From Atriophallophorus winterbourni (Eukaryota; Platyhelminthes; Trematoda; Plagiorchiida; Microphallidae), in contig JACCGJ010014592.1 in NCBI GenBank assembly GCA_013407085.1, positions 1-64,000 of the forward strand: a DNA stretch of 64,000 bases, written 5' to 3'. Positions 31,335 to 42,520 of the stretch are shown in pieces (position 1 is the stretch's first letter; each line of letters starts with the position of its first letter). The translations under genes and the position numbers were made by a program. The notes beneath the pieces are model-generated. The model was not told the origin of the DNA. It saw only the letters and a program-made list of their open reading frames with translations, and ran no database searches.

Positions 31335-34300
31335 CTTACTTGACTTACTTGACTTAATCCCTTGAGTTCCTGAAGGAACATAGGGCCTCGGCAACTTGTC
31401 TCCACTTTGGTCTGTCCATAGCTGCCAGTTTGATGTCGTTCCAGTTAAGTCCACACTTGCGGATTTCCTCTTCACACGAGGGCTTCTAAGATAGCCTTGG
31501 GCGTCCCACCCGTCTCTTCCCGATTGGGTTCCATACCAGAGCATGACGCGTGATGTCATCATAAGGTTTCCGCAAGGTCTGCTTAACCCATCTCCAATTT
31601 CTTCTACTGATCTGCTGGGCGATCGGGTCCTCAGCAGCTATCTGCCACAGGTCTTGATTCCTCATCTTTTCTGGCCATTTTACCCCAATAATTCGACGAA
31701 GGCAATTATTGTGGAATGATTGCAAGCGGCCAGAAGACTTTGCTTTTACTCGCCAGGTTTCCGATCCATAGAGTAGCACGGATTTGACATTGCTTCTAAA
31801 TATACGGAGTTTCGTGCGTTTTGATAGAACCTTCGACTCCCAAATTCTATGGCGATCTATGTCTTCGTCCATGCCACCACTTATTAAAACAATGCTGCCG
31901 AGGTAGACGAATTCCGTGACGTCTTTGAGTGCTTTACCATTGATGGTGATTGATGGGTGCTCATCAGTTAGCATACGGAGGACTTCTGTTTTTTTCGGTA
32001 TTCACGCGTAGTCCTGCATATGAAGCAAAGTGTGTAAGTCTATCGGTCTTTCTCTGAAGACGTTGGGGGTCACATGATATCAAGCAGACATCATCAGCGT
32101 ATTCCAGATACTCCAAATGCTCGGATTCCTTCCAATCGATATCATTCCTCTCACCTTTTACTGTCTGTTTCATTATCTAGTCTATTACCAACAAAAAATC
32201 ATTGGGGACAACAGACATCCCTGGCGGACGCCGATCTCAACTGAAAATGGATCGGTAAGTCTTCTGTTGTGAATTACCCGACAGGAGGCACCCTCATACA
32301 GCTGCTTTATGAGGTCCATGTACAGCGGTGGGACTTCATAGTGTGGCAAAAGCTTCAATATGAATTCGCGGTCCACACTGTCGAAGGCTTTCTCAAAATC
32401 TATGAAGTTGAGGCAAAGAGGCGATTGCCATTCAATGCTTTGTTCAATTATTAGGCGCAGGGTTGCAATTTGGTCGATACCAGAAATTTGTTTCCTGAAT
32501 CCCGATTGCTCTGGCCGTAACACTTGGTCGATAGCGTCGCGCAAACGCAGAAGGATGATGCGCGTGAGTACTTTACTAGGGATTGAGAGCAGCATGATAC
32601 CTCGCCATTTTTTGCATAGCCTCAGATCCCCTTTCTTTCGAAGTTTGACCGAATGACCTCTCTTCCAGTCATTTGGGATCCGTCTTTCTGACCAGATTTT
32701 CCGCAGCAGAGGAAGTAACATATCAGCCGAGGTGTCCAAATCAGCCTTCAGAGCTTCTGGTGGAATCCCATCTGAACCTGATGCTTTGCCATTGTTCAAC
32801 GATTTCAAGGCAAAAAGGATCTCATTTCGACCGGGAGGATCGATGTTTACGTCTAGCAAATTTGCTGCAGGTGTGATGTCAGTGACTGAAGTAGGTGCTG
32901 GTCGATTTAGGAGTTCCTTGAAGTGCTACATCCATCGCTTTCTTTGCACCGATTCCTGACTGATAAGGTTACCTTCACCGTCCTTTATTATTTTGCTGTG
33001 AGGTATTTTTCTTCCTGATAAGGTTCTGGTGATGTTGTAGACGGTGTTCAGGTCTTTCTTTTCTGCTGCATTTTCCGCCTTTGTTGCCATCATTTTATAG
33101 AACCGCCTCTTGTCACTTCTGGCACTTCGTTAAACGTCTTTATTTAGGGAGCCGTATTGTTCGATCAGTTGGTTTTTTTGCTTGGTGTCCTTACACCGGA
33201 GAATCTGTTGTTTCAGCTGCCTCCTCGAGTTGATCAGTGTCCAAGTCTCATTCGAAATCCACTCTTTGTCTTTCTTTACCCGTCTGCCAATTACGTGCTT
33301 ACAAGTGTCTTGCCAACAGTCTTTCAGAGCGGTCCAGTGTTCATTTATTGGGAGTTCAGGGTTTAATTTGTTGAGCGATTCGAATCTGTTCTTCAGTGAG
33401 ATTGAGAAAATATCTCTTGTACGCTCTTCCCTTAGATTCTGCGTGTGATTCTTTACACTAGGCCAACTGCCGGTTTCGTAGAAAGCTCTCAACTTGATTT
33501 TAATTTTGGCCATTAGAAGGTAGTGGTCTGAAGCAACATCCGCACCTCGCAATACGCGTGTATCAAGGAGACTATGTCTCCATTTTCGTGCAATCGATAG
33601 GTGATCGATTTGATTGACAGTTACACCATCAGGTGATGTCCAGGTAGCCTTGTGGATGTTTCGTTGTTGAAAGATGCTGCCTTTGATGACCAGATCGTTG
33701 AGCGCGCAAAAATCTGCGAAAAGTTCACCGTTCTCATTCATTTCACCTAGGGCATGCGTACCCATCACAGATTCTCTTCCTGTGTTGTCTGGACTCAATT
33801 TCGCGTTCATGTCACCCATCAAAATCTTTATATCTCGCTTGGGTGTCTTGTCTAGGACAGACTGCAGACGCACGTAAAATTCTTCTTTCGACTCAAGGCT
33901 AGCATTGTTTGTGGGCGCATAACATTGAATTACCGTCACATTTCTCCCCTTGGAGTTAAATCTGGTTGTGATTATCCGTGAGTCAACAAGTTCTCATCCA
34001 ACGAGAGCGTCTGCAGCTATTAGGGATAGCATAATGGCGACGCCTTCTGAATGACTTTGGTTCTCATCTTCATGACCTGAGTAAATAATCCGTTCCCCGG
34101 ATGTCGAAACCAACATACCAAATCCATTCCATCTACTTTTACATATTCACAGTAGTTGTATACCATACCTTTGCATTTCTTTCGCGACCGGTGTAGCCTT
34201 TCTGGTCCCATACATCGTACGGACGTTCCATGTGGCAAACTTTGTTGTTGCTTTCATCGATAGAAGATTCATCTGCTGACTGGCTTCCGGTGGGCTTTCA

Positions 34301-34782
34301 CCAGTCTGCTTCATTTTTACCTCAGATGAGGTTTCTTCTCGATTCAAGCATGGAGATGTTACTTTGGTATGACATGTTGCTTTGGTTTCAGTAGCGGTTT
34401 AAGGTTTTTACAGAGTGAGGTGGCTGACCCCGCGTCTAACCCTCCTCCTTTTGCAGACGGACTTGGGACCGTCCTCGGCGAAGTATTGTGATTGTCTAAT
34501 TCGCAGGAAACGGAGGTTTGGAGTCAGGGTTTCCATCCACTAGATGGACTGCCCTCCCAGGCTGACGAGCTCCATCTACCCTAATCGAACTGGTTTTGAG
34601 GCGCCAGTCACTCGCCTTCGCCCCTTCTCATGTCAGTAGAAGCAGTTCCGCCACGAGCAAGCCATGAGTTGGACTTCGGTTGTCACAGGCTATTTGAGAC
34701 GCATGCCGTATGGGAGCATTTTGAAGGTAGCGGGAGCTTTTCCCCAACACACCCCCGGCTTTGTGGACAACCTTGGGAACCA
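31335..34782 (-). mobile_element. RTE-like LINE inserted in CR1-C, with target-site duplication
   Basis: The element is bracketed by AAACAGAGGGATGA at 31321-31334 and 34783-34796, a perfect 14-bp duplication, which shows both ends are original. On the minus strand it has a roughly 440-bp leader (34782-34348), the endonuclease, the RT, and a tail of TCAAGTAAG repeats (31335-31356). The leader is homologous to the 5' half of SINE-C. The polyprotein is broken by several frameshifts and stops. Confidence 0.88.
31380..34347 (-). pseudogene. RTE polyprotein: endonuclease and reverse transcriptase
   Basis: The endonuclease starts with FATWNVRTMYGTRKA (about 34250). After a break it continues with VIQCYAPTNNA, KILMGDMNAKL, INSRRQLKQQI and the DHLSIARKW and ASDHYLLMAKIK motifs (33939-33130). 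RT (32859-32185) has IPPEALKAD, RGIMLLSIPSKVL, EQSGFRKQISGIDQIATLR, NFIDFEKAFDSVDRE and VRQGCLLSPMIF. The active site is LEYADDVCLIS (32110-32080). The C-terminal part VYLGSI, ETWRVKAK and CLRRIIGVKWPEKMRN ends near 31380. Frames shift at least four times. It is the 'craniofacial development protein 2-like' type of RTE frequent in animals. Confidence 0.85.
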
Positions 34783-34998
34783 AAACAGAGGGATGATCAA
34801 AGTATAATCCTTTTGGGAGTTCCAAAAGCTGTTAAAGCAACTGATAAAGCAGTGCAGCGCAAACACGATCAGCTACAATGGAGATTCCTTAGTGATATAC
34901 TTGACTTGCATGATGTACCTGTGACGGACACGTTCCGCATCCCCAAATCAACGAATTATACGGGCATCGGTCCTAAGCCCCTTAAAACTCGTCGGTAA
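34783..34998 (+). pseudogene. CR1-C ORF1, 3' portion after the RTE insertion
   Basis: KQRDDQSIILLGVPKAVKAT, RKHDQLQWRFLSDIL and VTDTFRIPKSTNYTGIGPKPLK match the second repeat of CR1-E ORF1 (SIVILGVPEDAAD..., DAFRIPRFANYKG). KQRDD is the target duplication translated twice, once on each side of the RTE. Confidence 0.8.
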
Positions 34999-35281
34999 AA
35001 TGGTGCAGAATAATCCTGCGAGAAATCAAACTAGGTGCATCGAAACACCACATTGGAAAGATAGATGCACCACGAAGTACAATAGAAACACTACCAACTC
35101 AATCAGTTGTTGACGTGTCAGAAACAATTTCAGCTGATACGATAGATCACTGTATTCCAGCAGTACAACCTTAAAACGATCAAGCATACTTGCAGGCAAA
35201 ATAACTTCAGTTGCCGACTCTGGAGGAGTCGGTCTAACATATATTCGGCACTTTGCTAGCCTTCTTCCCCACATTCCATCC

Positions 35282-38000
35282 TTGTTGAGAAAAACAACTA
35301 TGAAATGCATCTACAGCAACGCACAATGTCGTGGAAACAAAATCATTGAACTGCGTGCAGTTTTTCTGAGATGTTTACCAGACATCATCACCGTAACGGA
35401 AACGTGGCTACAGACTCAGCAACTAAATAGTGAACTAGAATTACCAGGAATGTCACTTATTCGTCATGACCGTGAAACCAGAGGAAGGGGAGTAGCTTTG
35501 TATTATAGCCAAAACCTTCTGTGTCGTGAGATTATGGATCCAGACATCGTGTTTCTGGATACACTCTGGTGCTCAATCCAACTAGCTAACGGCGAAGACT
35601 GTGTTTTGGGAATAGTATATCGCCCACCGTCTGCACAGGAAACTTACAATCTGGCCCTACTGGATGAAATTCGAATGGTTACTTCCAGATACACTTGTGG
35701 ATTCTTGATTATGGGTGACTACAATTTACCGAATTTGCAGAGCAGTACCATTTACACAGAACACTTCCTCGAGCGCGCATACAGTGAGTTGTTTGACGAT
35801 ATTCCTATTTATATCCACATTACATGTAATACCCGATACCGCGGGTCTCGTTTTGACAAGCAATGAACATGACATTGATAACCTTGCTTACGAAATTCCA
35901 CTGGGACTGAGTAATCACGTCGTTATCCATTTTGACTATCTGTTTGAAGCTGTAAGAACAAATGATGCCCGTAAAAGAGTTAGGCGGATCAACACTATGG
36001 CGTTGAGTGATGCTCTGAAAAACACGTTTAACTGCCAACCGGAAACCAGCAACGTACATGAGTTTTGGATATGGCTAATATCTAATCTCAAAAGTTCAAT
36101 CGAAGTGAGCTCCGAATTTGTCCTCAGGAACTCAAGAAAAAACTTTGAATTTAAATTAAGAAGCCGAACTCGTAAGTGGTTAACGGTACGAAACATTGCT
36201 TGGCGACACCATCGGCAAAACCCATCATTCGAGACCTGGGAAACATTCCGTTTACTGCGGAACAAAGTAAACAAATTTGTCATCCAAGACAAGTTGTGCT
36301 TCCAAGAAGTGATATCAAGCATGATGGAGCGAAACCCCAAAATAATATATCGTATGGTTAACGATCAAGCTAAGGTGAAACCTGGAGTAGCGTCCGTGAA
36401 CACATCAGCTGGACCAACAACAACTGCAGCAGAAACTGCTGATGCTTTAGCCACGTTTTATTCATCGGTATTTAACCCGATAGAACATGCAATAAACAGC
36501 CCAAATCCAACACTTTCAAACACGGTTGCCCTAAGTGAAATAAGTGTCACTGAGAAACGCGTCCTCCAAGGTTTATTTAATCTTAAAACCGGACAGTCTC
36601 CTGGGGCCGACGGAATAACCCCAAAAATATTTAAGCAATTTCGAGTTTGCTATACAAACCACTCACTTAGTTGTTCGAGCAAACACTGGCAAGCAGAGTG
36701 ATTCCTACAGATTGGAAACGAGAAATAATTTCTCCAATTTACAAAGGTGGAAATCGCTCCGATGTTTCCAATTACCGACTCGTTACTCTGTTACCCGTGA
36801 TTTCAAAATTACTTAAGCGACTCATTGTTGACGATCTAATGAAACATTTCGAGAATAATCAATTGCTTTTGAGGAATCAGCATGGATTCAGACGAAATTA
36901 TTCATGTTTGTCTAATTTACTGGTAACGCTAGATGATTGGACAAAATCGGTAGATAAAGGACAAGCAATACACGCGTGCTACTTGGATATTTCAAAAGCA
37001 TTCGATCGTGTTAACCATTCCCTACTACTGTAGAAGCTTGAAAGGCTTGGTATCACTGAAAATTTGCTGAATTGGCTAAATGACTACCTAACAAATCGCA
37101 CTAACCAGGTAGGTGTTGATGGTGCACTATCCAAACCAATTGCAGCAACTAGCGGAGTTCCCCAAGGTTCAGTCATTGGTCCGATCCCCTTTCTGGTTTA
37201 TGTCAATGAAATACCAGAATTTGTTCGATATAACATTTTGGTATATGCGGACGACATAAATATATGGCGCAGCATTCGTAGTCCAGAAGACTGTCTGCTA
37301 TTACAAAAGGGTGTTGATACGCTTCACAGCTGGTCGTTAAAAAACAAACTGCCGTTCATTTTCAACCAATGCAGGATCATGAATGTGAGGAATGGATTAG
37401 AGTTCACATATCACATCGGTTCGTATGTCCTTGAAAATTGCAGTGAAGAAAAAGATTTGGGTGTCTGGATATGCTCCAGTTTAACAACATCACTTCAAAC
37501 TAACAGTACCTTTAAAAAAGCAGCACGTGTTCTAAATCTACTCAAACGTGTATTTGGGGAATTTTCGCCCAAGATATCCCCAAGGATCATGAATACATAC
37601 TTGAGACCAGTCATGGAATACGGTGTGCAGTCATGGTCTTGTTTTGGGCTAAGAGGGGATGGGAGAGTATGCCAAGAATCTATCACGCTACAAACAAAAC
37701 TAGTTATCAAGCATCCGAAAACAAAACATATAACGGAAGACATTAGCTTAATGAATCTGTTCGACCATGCCCCATAAGCGAACAGAGGCGACCTTATTCT
37801 TACTTTTACAAACATTCCATTCCCCCGCACCATCACTTACAGGAATTTATTCACGGCAAAGGGATACGAGGAATATCCAGACCCATAGATATGTGTCGGT
37901 CGCGTACCCCATTCCCGACTGAGACTTGTAGAACGGTATTTTTACTCTGTCCGTGTCTGTTTTATTTGGAACAGTTTACCTTCAACCGTTGCTCACTCCA
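35282..38000 (+). pseudogene. CR1-C ORF2, endonuclease and reverse transcriptase
   Basis: CIYSNAQCRGNKIIEL, TVTETWLQT, RETRGRGVALYY, GIVYRPPSAQ and IMGDYNLPN form the endonuclease, followed after a frameshift by LSNHVVIHFDY. The linker reads LRSRTRKWLTVRNIAWR. RT contains ISPIYKGGNRSD, CYLDISKAFDRVNHS, a CAG-to-TAG-type stop at 37031-37033 (LLL*KLERLG), ATSGVPQGSVIGPIPFLVYVNEI, and VYADDINIWR, with YADD where A, B and E have FADD. The C-terminus shifts frame after MEYGVQSW. At least four lesions are present. Confidence 0.88.
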
Positions 38001-38179
38001 CTAGCTTGCATGACTTTAAAACGAAATTAAACGAATTTTTATTGCATTATTCGTTTCCAGAACATTTATATACTCTTAAGTCTATGTTCTTATATTGTAT
38101 ATACAATTAAATTTCGATTTTTACCATTCTATGTTTGTTGTTGAGCTTGTTGCTTTTTAGACCATTCAAAACCTTGAAT

Positions 38180-39645
38180 TACCTGGATCTATTGAAGTCT
38201 GATGGGAAGACCAGAAGGATCTGTGGCGATTATCGTCTTACATTAAATACTAGAATGTTGAACCAAACATGCACGACAGTTGAACCCAAAGATATTTTTA
38301 ATAAATTGACTGGATCCAGAATCTTCTCGGAAATTGATCTAAAAGATGCTTACCTACAAATTTCGTTGACAGATCAGTCCTCAATGTTAATTACCATCAA
38401 CACACCATTTGTTTTATTTCGGTAAAAATTCTTCGCTTAGCTTTGCGCAATTCTCCTGCTATATTTCAACAAGTTATGAATGATATTACTCTCGATAGGG
38501 TTGGATTTGAAGTATATCAGGATGATGTTATTGTGCATGCGCAAACACATCCTCTTTATGATAAACGTTTATTGGAACTGTTTCGTAGATCCACTTCTAA
38601 AAATGTCGCTGTTAATCCGACACAATTGAGTTCTCTTATCGTTGCATTGCAATACTATTCGAGGTTCATTCCAAATTTAAGTGTAAAATCTTCACCATTA
38701 TTTTTACTTCAAACAAAAGACACTTTTGTGTGGACTGATGAACATAAACATTGTTTACACAACATATTATACTTCGCAAAGTCAGATACAGTTCTCCGTC
38801 CCAAAATTCATTTCTTTGTGATTACTGATGCATCCCCTGACGGTATTAGTGCTTTTCTAGAGCAAATTATACATCCGGTAATTTGCGTTTCTTGCAGGCT
38901 AACTACTGCTGAAACGGGTCATGCTGAAACACACCGTGAAACGTTAGCTGTCTAATGGGCCATTCAACGTTTATACAAAATCCTGTTTGGTCATTTCACA
39001 ATTGTTACTGACCATAAAGCATTAAAATTCATATACGATCCTGGTTAATCTATTTCGAAAAGTACTGAAGCAATGGTTCAACGATGGAGTATAGAACTCA
39101 GTGCTTATGATTATGCAATTAAAAATCAAAGTGTTAAACACATTTAACATGTAAGTTACCTGTCACGCCAGTCTTTACCAGATGAGAAACATGATGATAC
39201 TTTTGATTCTGTTTTGGTGCAACCACTTCCTGTTAGTCGTCATCTGTTAATTTGTGACACGAAACGTTTCTTTTCTGCTTTTTTCTGCTTTGAAAAAGGG
39301 ATGGAATTCACATATTCTGAGAAAATTCCCATCATATTTTACTGGACGCAATGAACTCTTAATGACTCCTGTATGTTTGTTTTGCTTGAAGGATAGAATT
39401 ATTAGTTCCCCACATTGCGTACAGCTGTATTGAATGATTTCCATTCTGGACATCTTGCAATAGTTAGATGTCTCTAGCCAGGAGTTTATGCTGATGGCCT
39501 GAGATAGATGCAGACATACGTAGAACTGCTATTTCTTGTGTAGCTTGTCATCATAACGTTTTCCGACAACCATCCAAATGGACACCATGGCCATTGGCCT
39601 GTGAAGCTTTGCAGCGCATTAATGTGGATTATTGTGGACCATTTT
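38180..39645 (+). mobile_element. pol: Ty3/gypsy element, part 2: RT, RNase H, start of integrase
   Basis: RT resumes with LKSDGKTRRICGDYRLTLN, FSEIDLKDAYLQISL, FQQVMNDI, YQDDVIVHAQT (active site YQDD). The tether is ALQYYSRFIPNLSVKSSPL. RNase H reads ITDASPDGISAFLEQ, ETHRETLAV, TIVTDHKALKFIYDPG. Integrase begins with the zinc-binding tail CVACHHNVFRQPSKWTPWPLACEALQRINVDYCGPF in broken frames. It is cut at about 39645 by the next CR1 and resumes at 40493. Confidence 0.85.
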
Positions 39646-40492
39646 AAGCAAGTATATGCAAAAGTCGAAGATTATTCAGATTGGTCGTGACATTGGCTTT
39701 CCCTATCCATACAAGCTCGGCGAAATAAACCTGGAGTACACCGAAGAAGAAAAGGACCTCAGTGTCTGGATTTGCGGCAGTTTGAAAAATGGTCTACAAT
39801 GCGAAACCGTTTAAGAAAGCGCGTCTCGGCTGATCGACATGCCACGGCGGATATTTGGACGTTTTTACCCGAGGTGTTTTCCCCTCATGAAGAATAGATA
39901 TATACACTCGGTTCTAGATTATGTCACACAAGCCTGGACACCATGGCTCCAAAAAACATCTTACACCTGGTTCGCATATTTTGGAGAGCTTCTAAGCTTG
40001 TCAATGGTCTCGAAAATATGCCATTCGCCGGGCGAATCAGACGACTGGAAATGAGGACACTTGCACAAAGGAGATTGCGAGGTGATCTCATCCTCGCATA
40101 CAAAATACTCACTACTGTTTCCCACCCCCTGGATATATTATTCCACCTTCGAACTTCAAGCAGCAGCCGTGGCCATGGTTGCAAGTTGGAAATACCACAT
40201 TCCAAACGGAACTGACGCAGGTATTTTTATTCGGTACGTGTGTGCTTTGCTTGGAATTCCCTACCTTCTAATTTGGTAAGCTCAAACAGTGTATCTATAT
40301 TCAAATTAAAACTTGACGATTATATGAGAGCTAATCCGAATTTTTCCCCAAACTATTAATAAGCTATCATCGTCTCATTGATTTTGATTTTATATATATA
40401 TATATATATATATTTGTACCTATATTTTCACCCTGAGGTTATTGTAAAGTTGATTGCTTTTTCAACCATAAATCTTGAATCTTGAATGTTGA
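39646..40492 (+). mobile_element. CR1-like LINE, family D, 3' fragment nested in gypsy integrase
   Basis: Only the C-terminal third remains: YPYKLGEINLEYTEEEKDLSVWICGSLKNGLQC, MPRRIFGRFYPR, YIHSVLDYVTQAWTPWLQK, then frameshifted RASKLVNGLENMPFAGRIRRLEMRTLAQRRLRGDLILAYKIL. After the 3'UTR a TA microsatellite is followed by TTTTTCAACCATAAATCTTGAATCTTGAATGTTGAA, a heptamer-type tail. The gypsy integrase codons YYALVVIDSF follow directly, and AAGTA is found at both junctions. Confidence 0.82.
40391..40413. repeat. (TA)n microsatellite in CR1-D 3'UTR
   Basis: About 23 bases of perfect TA repeats lie upstream of the CR1 tail. Confidence 0.95.
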
Positions 40493-40600
40493 AGTACTAT
40501 GCATTGGTTGTTATTGATTCTTTTCCTAAATGGCCTGAAGACTTTTGGACGCAGGAACCAAATTCTAGTTTTACTATTCTAGCTCTGCGAAAAATATTCA
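40493..40600 (+). mobile_element. pol: Ty3/gypsy element, part 3: integrase core start
   Basis: The frame YYALVVIDSFPKWPEDFWTQEPNSSFTILALRKIFS is the first strand of the integrase catalytic core (VVIDSFSKWPE type). It is interrupted after ATATTC by CR1-E and resumes at 45441. Confidence 0.82.
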
Positions 40601-41034
40601 GTTGCGAAAGAATACACGCAGACCACGACGTGCCGTGCGGTCGCATTATTTTGAGCTCCTGATTATCAGGATATACTGTTTTCAAACTTACTCTTCGTGA
40701 ATATATTATACGTTGTTGGACTTCTCTCGAAGTCATCTTTCTGGATATACCACTCTCGTAGCGGTATTCGATAATACGAGCAAATTGTGATTTATCGTGA
40801 TTTTCCCATATTGGATCTACGCGTGCAACTCTGTTAATACTCTCCAAGTCATCAAAGGGATTAACGTCATTCAAAAGATCTTATTCTTCGCCGTCGACTG
40901 GTCCTACTTTCAACATCGTGCGATCAACTACTGAAGAGTATCACCGGATTAAATTCTGATTTTGCTCTTTCTCGTAAACACTGAATTTTTTTGTCGCGCA
41001 CACTATATTCATCATCGCTCGCTCGACCGAGCCA

Positions 41035-41598
41035 ATGCTTGTGCACAAACCACTGAACAGTGCTGCTCATAACCCTGACAGGATGACCCCGAAACGAAAA
41101 CAAAGCGCACCGTGCTGCATGTGTGCGGTTTGCCGAAAGTCGGTAAGTCCTAAGGCAAAGTCTGTCACGTGTTACGATTGTTTGTCGGAAGTTCATGCTA
41201 AATGCGACAAAACGCTGACCTCGGATTTAGTATCGATTATTAATGGAGATAATTGCCCTGGTGTTTGTTATGTGTGTCTAGTTTGCAAGGCCAAATCAAC
41301 ACCGTCAGCCTCGGCGACGAAAACCCCTGAATATGATATTGAGACGCGTCTAAATGGAATGGAATCCAGTATACACAAACTAAATGAACTGATAATAAAC
41401 GTCATAAAGACACCGTCGTTACCCGACTTAGAGGTTACTGCCGAAGAGCCGGTAGATAATCCATCATACTCGAGGCCAACATTTGCCCAGATAACCGCGC
41501 AGATGGTGACTAAAACGGGGAGGCGTTCGTTGGGATCAGTGACTCCTCGACTTAACGGAAACGAAAAAGGACTCAAAAAACCACTGCTACTAAAATGA
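41035..41598 (+). CDS. CR1-E ORF1, N-terminal part with PHD-like zinc finger
   Basis: It is 187 codons from the ATG at 41035. Residues 26-78 carry CCMCAVCRKS, CYDCLSEVHAKC and GVCYVCLVCKAK, a C4HC3-type PHD-like finger. A variable Ser/Thr-rich linker follows. The TGA at 41596-41598 overlaps the ATG of the next frame as ATGA. In family A the same protein is one uninterrupted frame, so this is most simply a one-base indel in this copy (an A6 run precedes it at 41575-41580). Coupled reinitiation is the alternative. Confidence 0.8.
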   Translation: MLVHKPLNSAAHNPDRMTPKRKQSAPCCMCAVCRKSVSPKAKSVTCYDCLSEVHAKCDKTLTSDLVSIINGDNCPGVCYVCLVCKAKSTPSASATKTPEYDIETRLNGMESSIHKLNELIINVIKTPSLPDLEVTAEEPVDNPSYSRPTFAQITAQMVTKTGRRSLGSVTPRLNGNEKGLKKPLLLK

Positions 41599-42500
41599 CT
41601 GACTCACATTATAAAACAAAATCCGCGGGTGTAAACCTTAGCGTTATATGTACAAACGTGACCGAGTCGCAGGAAACGCTGTTTGAAGCTAAGCAAAAAC
41701 ATGACTTAGCTGAGTGGTATAAACTCTGCAGTCAGATGAGAATGGCCGCAGTTACTCCTTCATCAATAGTTCGATTAAACCGCCACCTGAATTCTCCTCA
41801 CAAGGATGATCCTCGCCTTTTAAGAATAACGCTGCAATCTGCGGAGGACGTGGAAAACGTACTCTTAAATGCTTACATTCTTAGAGGTGTTCCAGAGGCT
41901 ACATGTCGTATCCATGCAGACTTACCATGGTGGGAGCGAAAGTCGTCGCAGAAATCTCGTGGAGAATGTAATCCGAGAAGTATTGTAATTCTAGGTGTTC
42001 CGGAAGATGCTGCTGACATACCTTCTCAAGAAAAGTCTGAGCACGACCACAAACAATGGAAATATCTAGCCGAAACAATTGGTATTAAAAATGCCATACT
42101 TGTGGATGCTTTTAGGATACCGCGGTTTGCCAACTATAAAGGGCAAGGTCCTAGCCCTTCAAAGCTAACCTTTTTCACAACAGAAATGACGGATACTATC
42201 AAACGTGAATGGAAAGCTAATAGAAAAAACTTACCACAAAACGTCATGTTGAGCTTGCCCAGGGTAATAGCCGAAAGCAAGCAAACGGATAGCACTGACC
42301 CACAAACGCCTAGTGACGAGGTTCAACCTGAATGTCAAGCGATAGCTCCAGACGTGAGACTAAGTGTGCCCAAGCATGTTCCCTCACTGAAACCCAGAGA
42401 ACCATCGCAACCACAGCCTGATTGCAATCTTGTTATTGACAGTTCAAATGTTACCCCAAAAAACGAAAAGGGTCCGGCTCATCGCGAGTCGGACCAATAG
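41595..42500 (+). CDS. CR1-E ORF1, C-terminal part
   Basis: The 301 codons contain the two blocks seen in other family ORF1s: LSVICTNVTESQETLFEAKQ...IVRLNRHL...RLLRITLQSAEDVENV...PWWERK, and SIVILGVPEDAADI...ILVDAFRIPRFANYKG...LTFFTTEM. The tail is Pro/Ser-rich. It is probably a nucleic-acid-binding chaperone with the N-terminal finger. It ends with TAG at 42498-42500, 20 bases before the first shown codon of ORF2, whose frame is open across this stop. Confidence 0.8.
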   Translation: MTDSHYKTKSAGVNLSVICTNVTESQETLFEAKQKHDLAEWYKLCSQMRMAAVTPSSIVRLNRHLNSPHKDDPRLLRITLQSAEDVENVLLNAYILRGVPEATCRIHADLPWWERKSSQKSRGECNPRSIVILGVPEDAADIPSQEKSEHDHKQWKYLAETIGIKNAILVDAFRIPRFANYKGQGPSPSKLTFFTTEMTDTIKREWKANRKNLPQNVMLSLPRVIAESKQTDSTDPQTPSDEVQPECQAIAPDVRLSVPKHVPSLKPREPSQPQPDCNLVIDSSNVTPKNEKGPAHRESDQ

Positions 42501-42520
42501 CTACAGTACACGATTCGACA

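Larger units (their letters stand above)
29867..38179 (+). mobile_element. CR1-like LINE, family C, inserted in gypsy pol and split by an RTE
   Basis: It has a 5' leader with GACGTGACGTGCGGTTTGAT (29879-29898), which resembles the 5' start of family E at about 40640. Then come ORF1 remnants, an RTE insertion (31335-34782), the ORF1 end (34783-34998), ORF2 (35282-38000) and a 3' tail with TTGCTTTTTAGACCATTCAA and CCTTGAAT. Excluding the RTE it is about 4.87 kb, the same length as family E, so it was full-length when inserted. The gypsy frame is restored on both sides. Confidence 0.85.
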
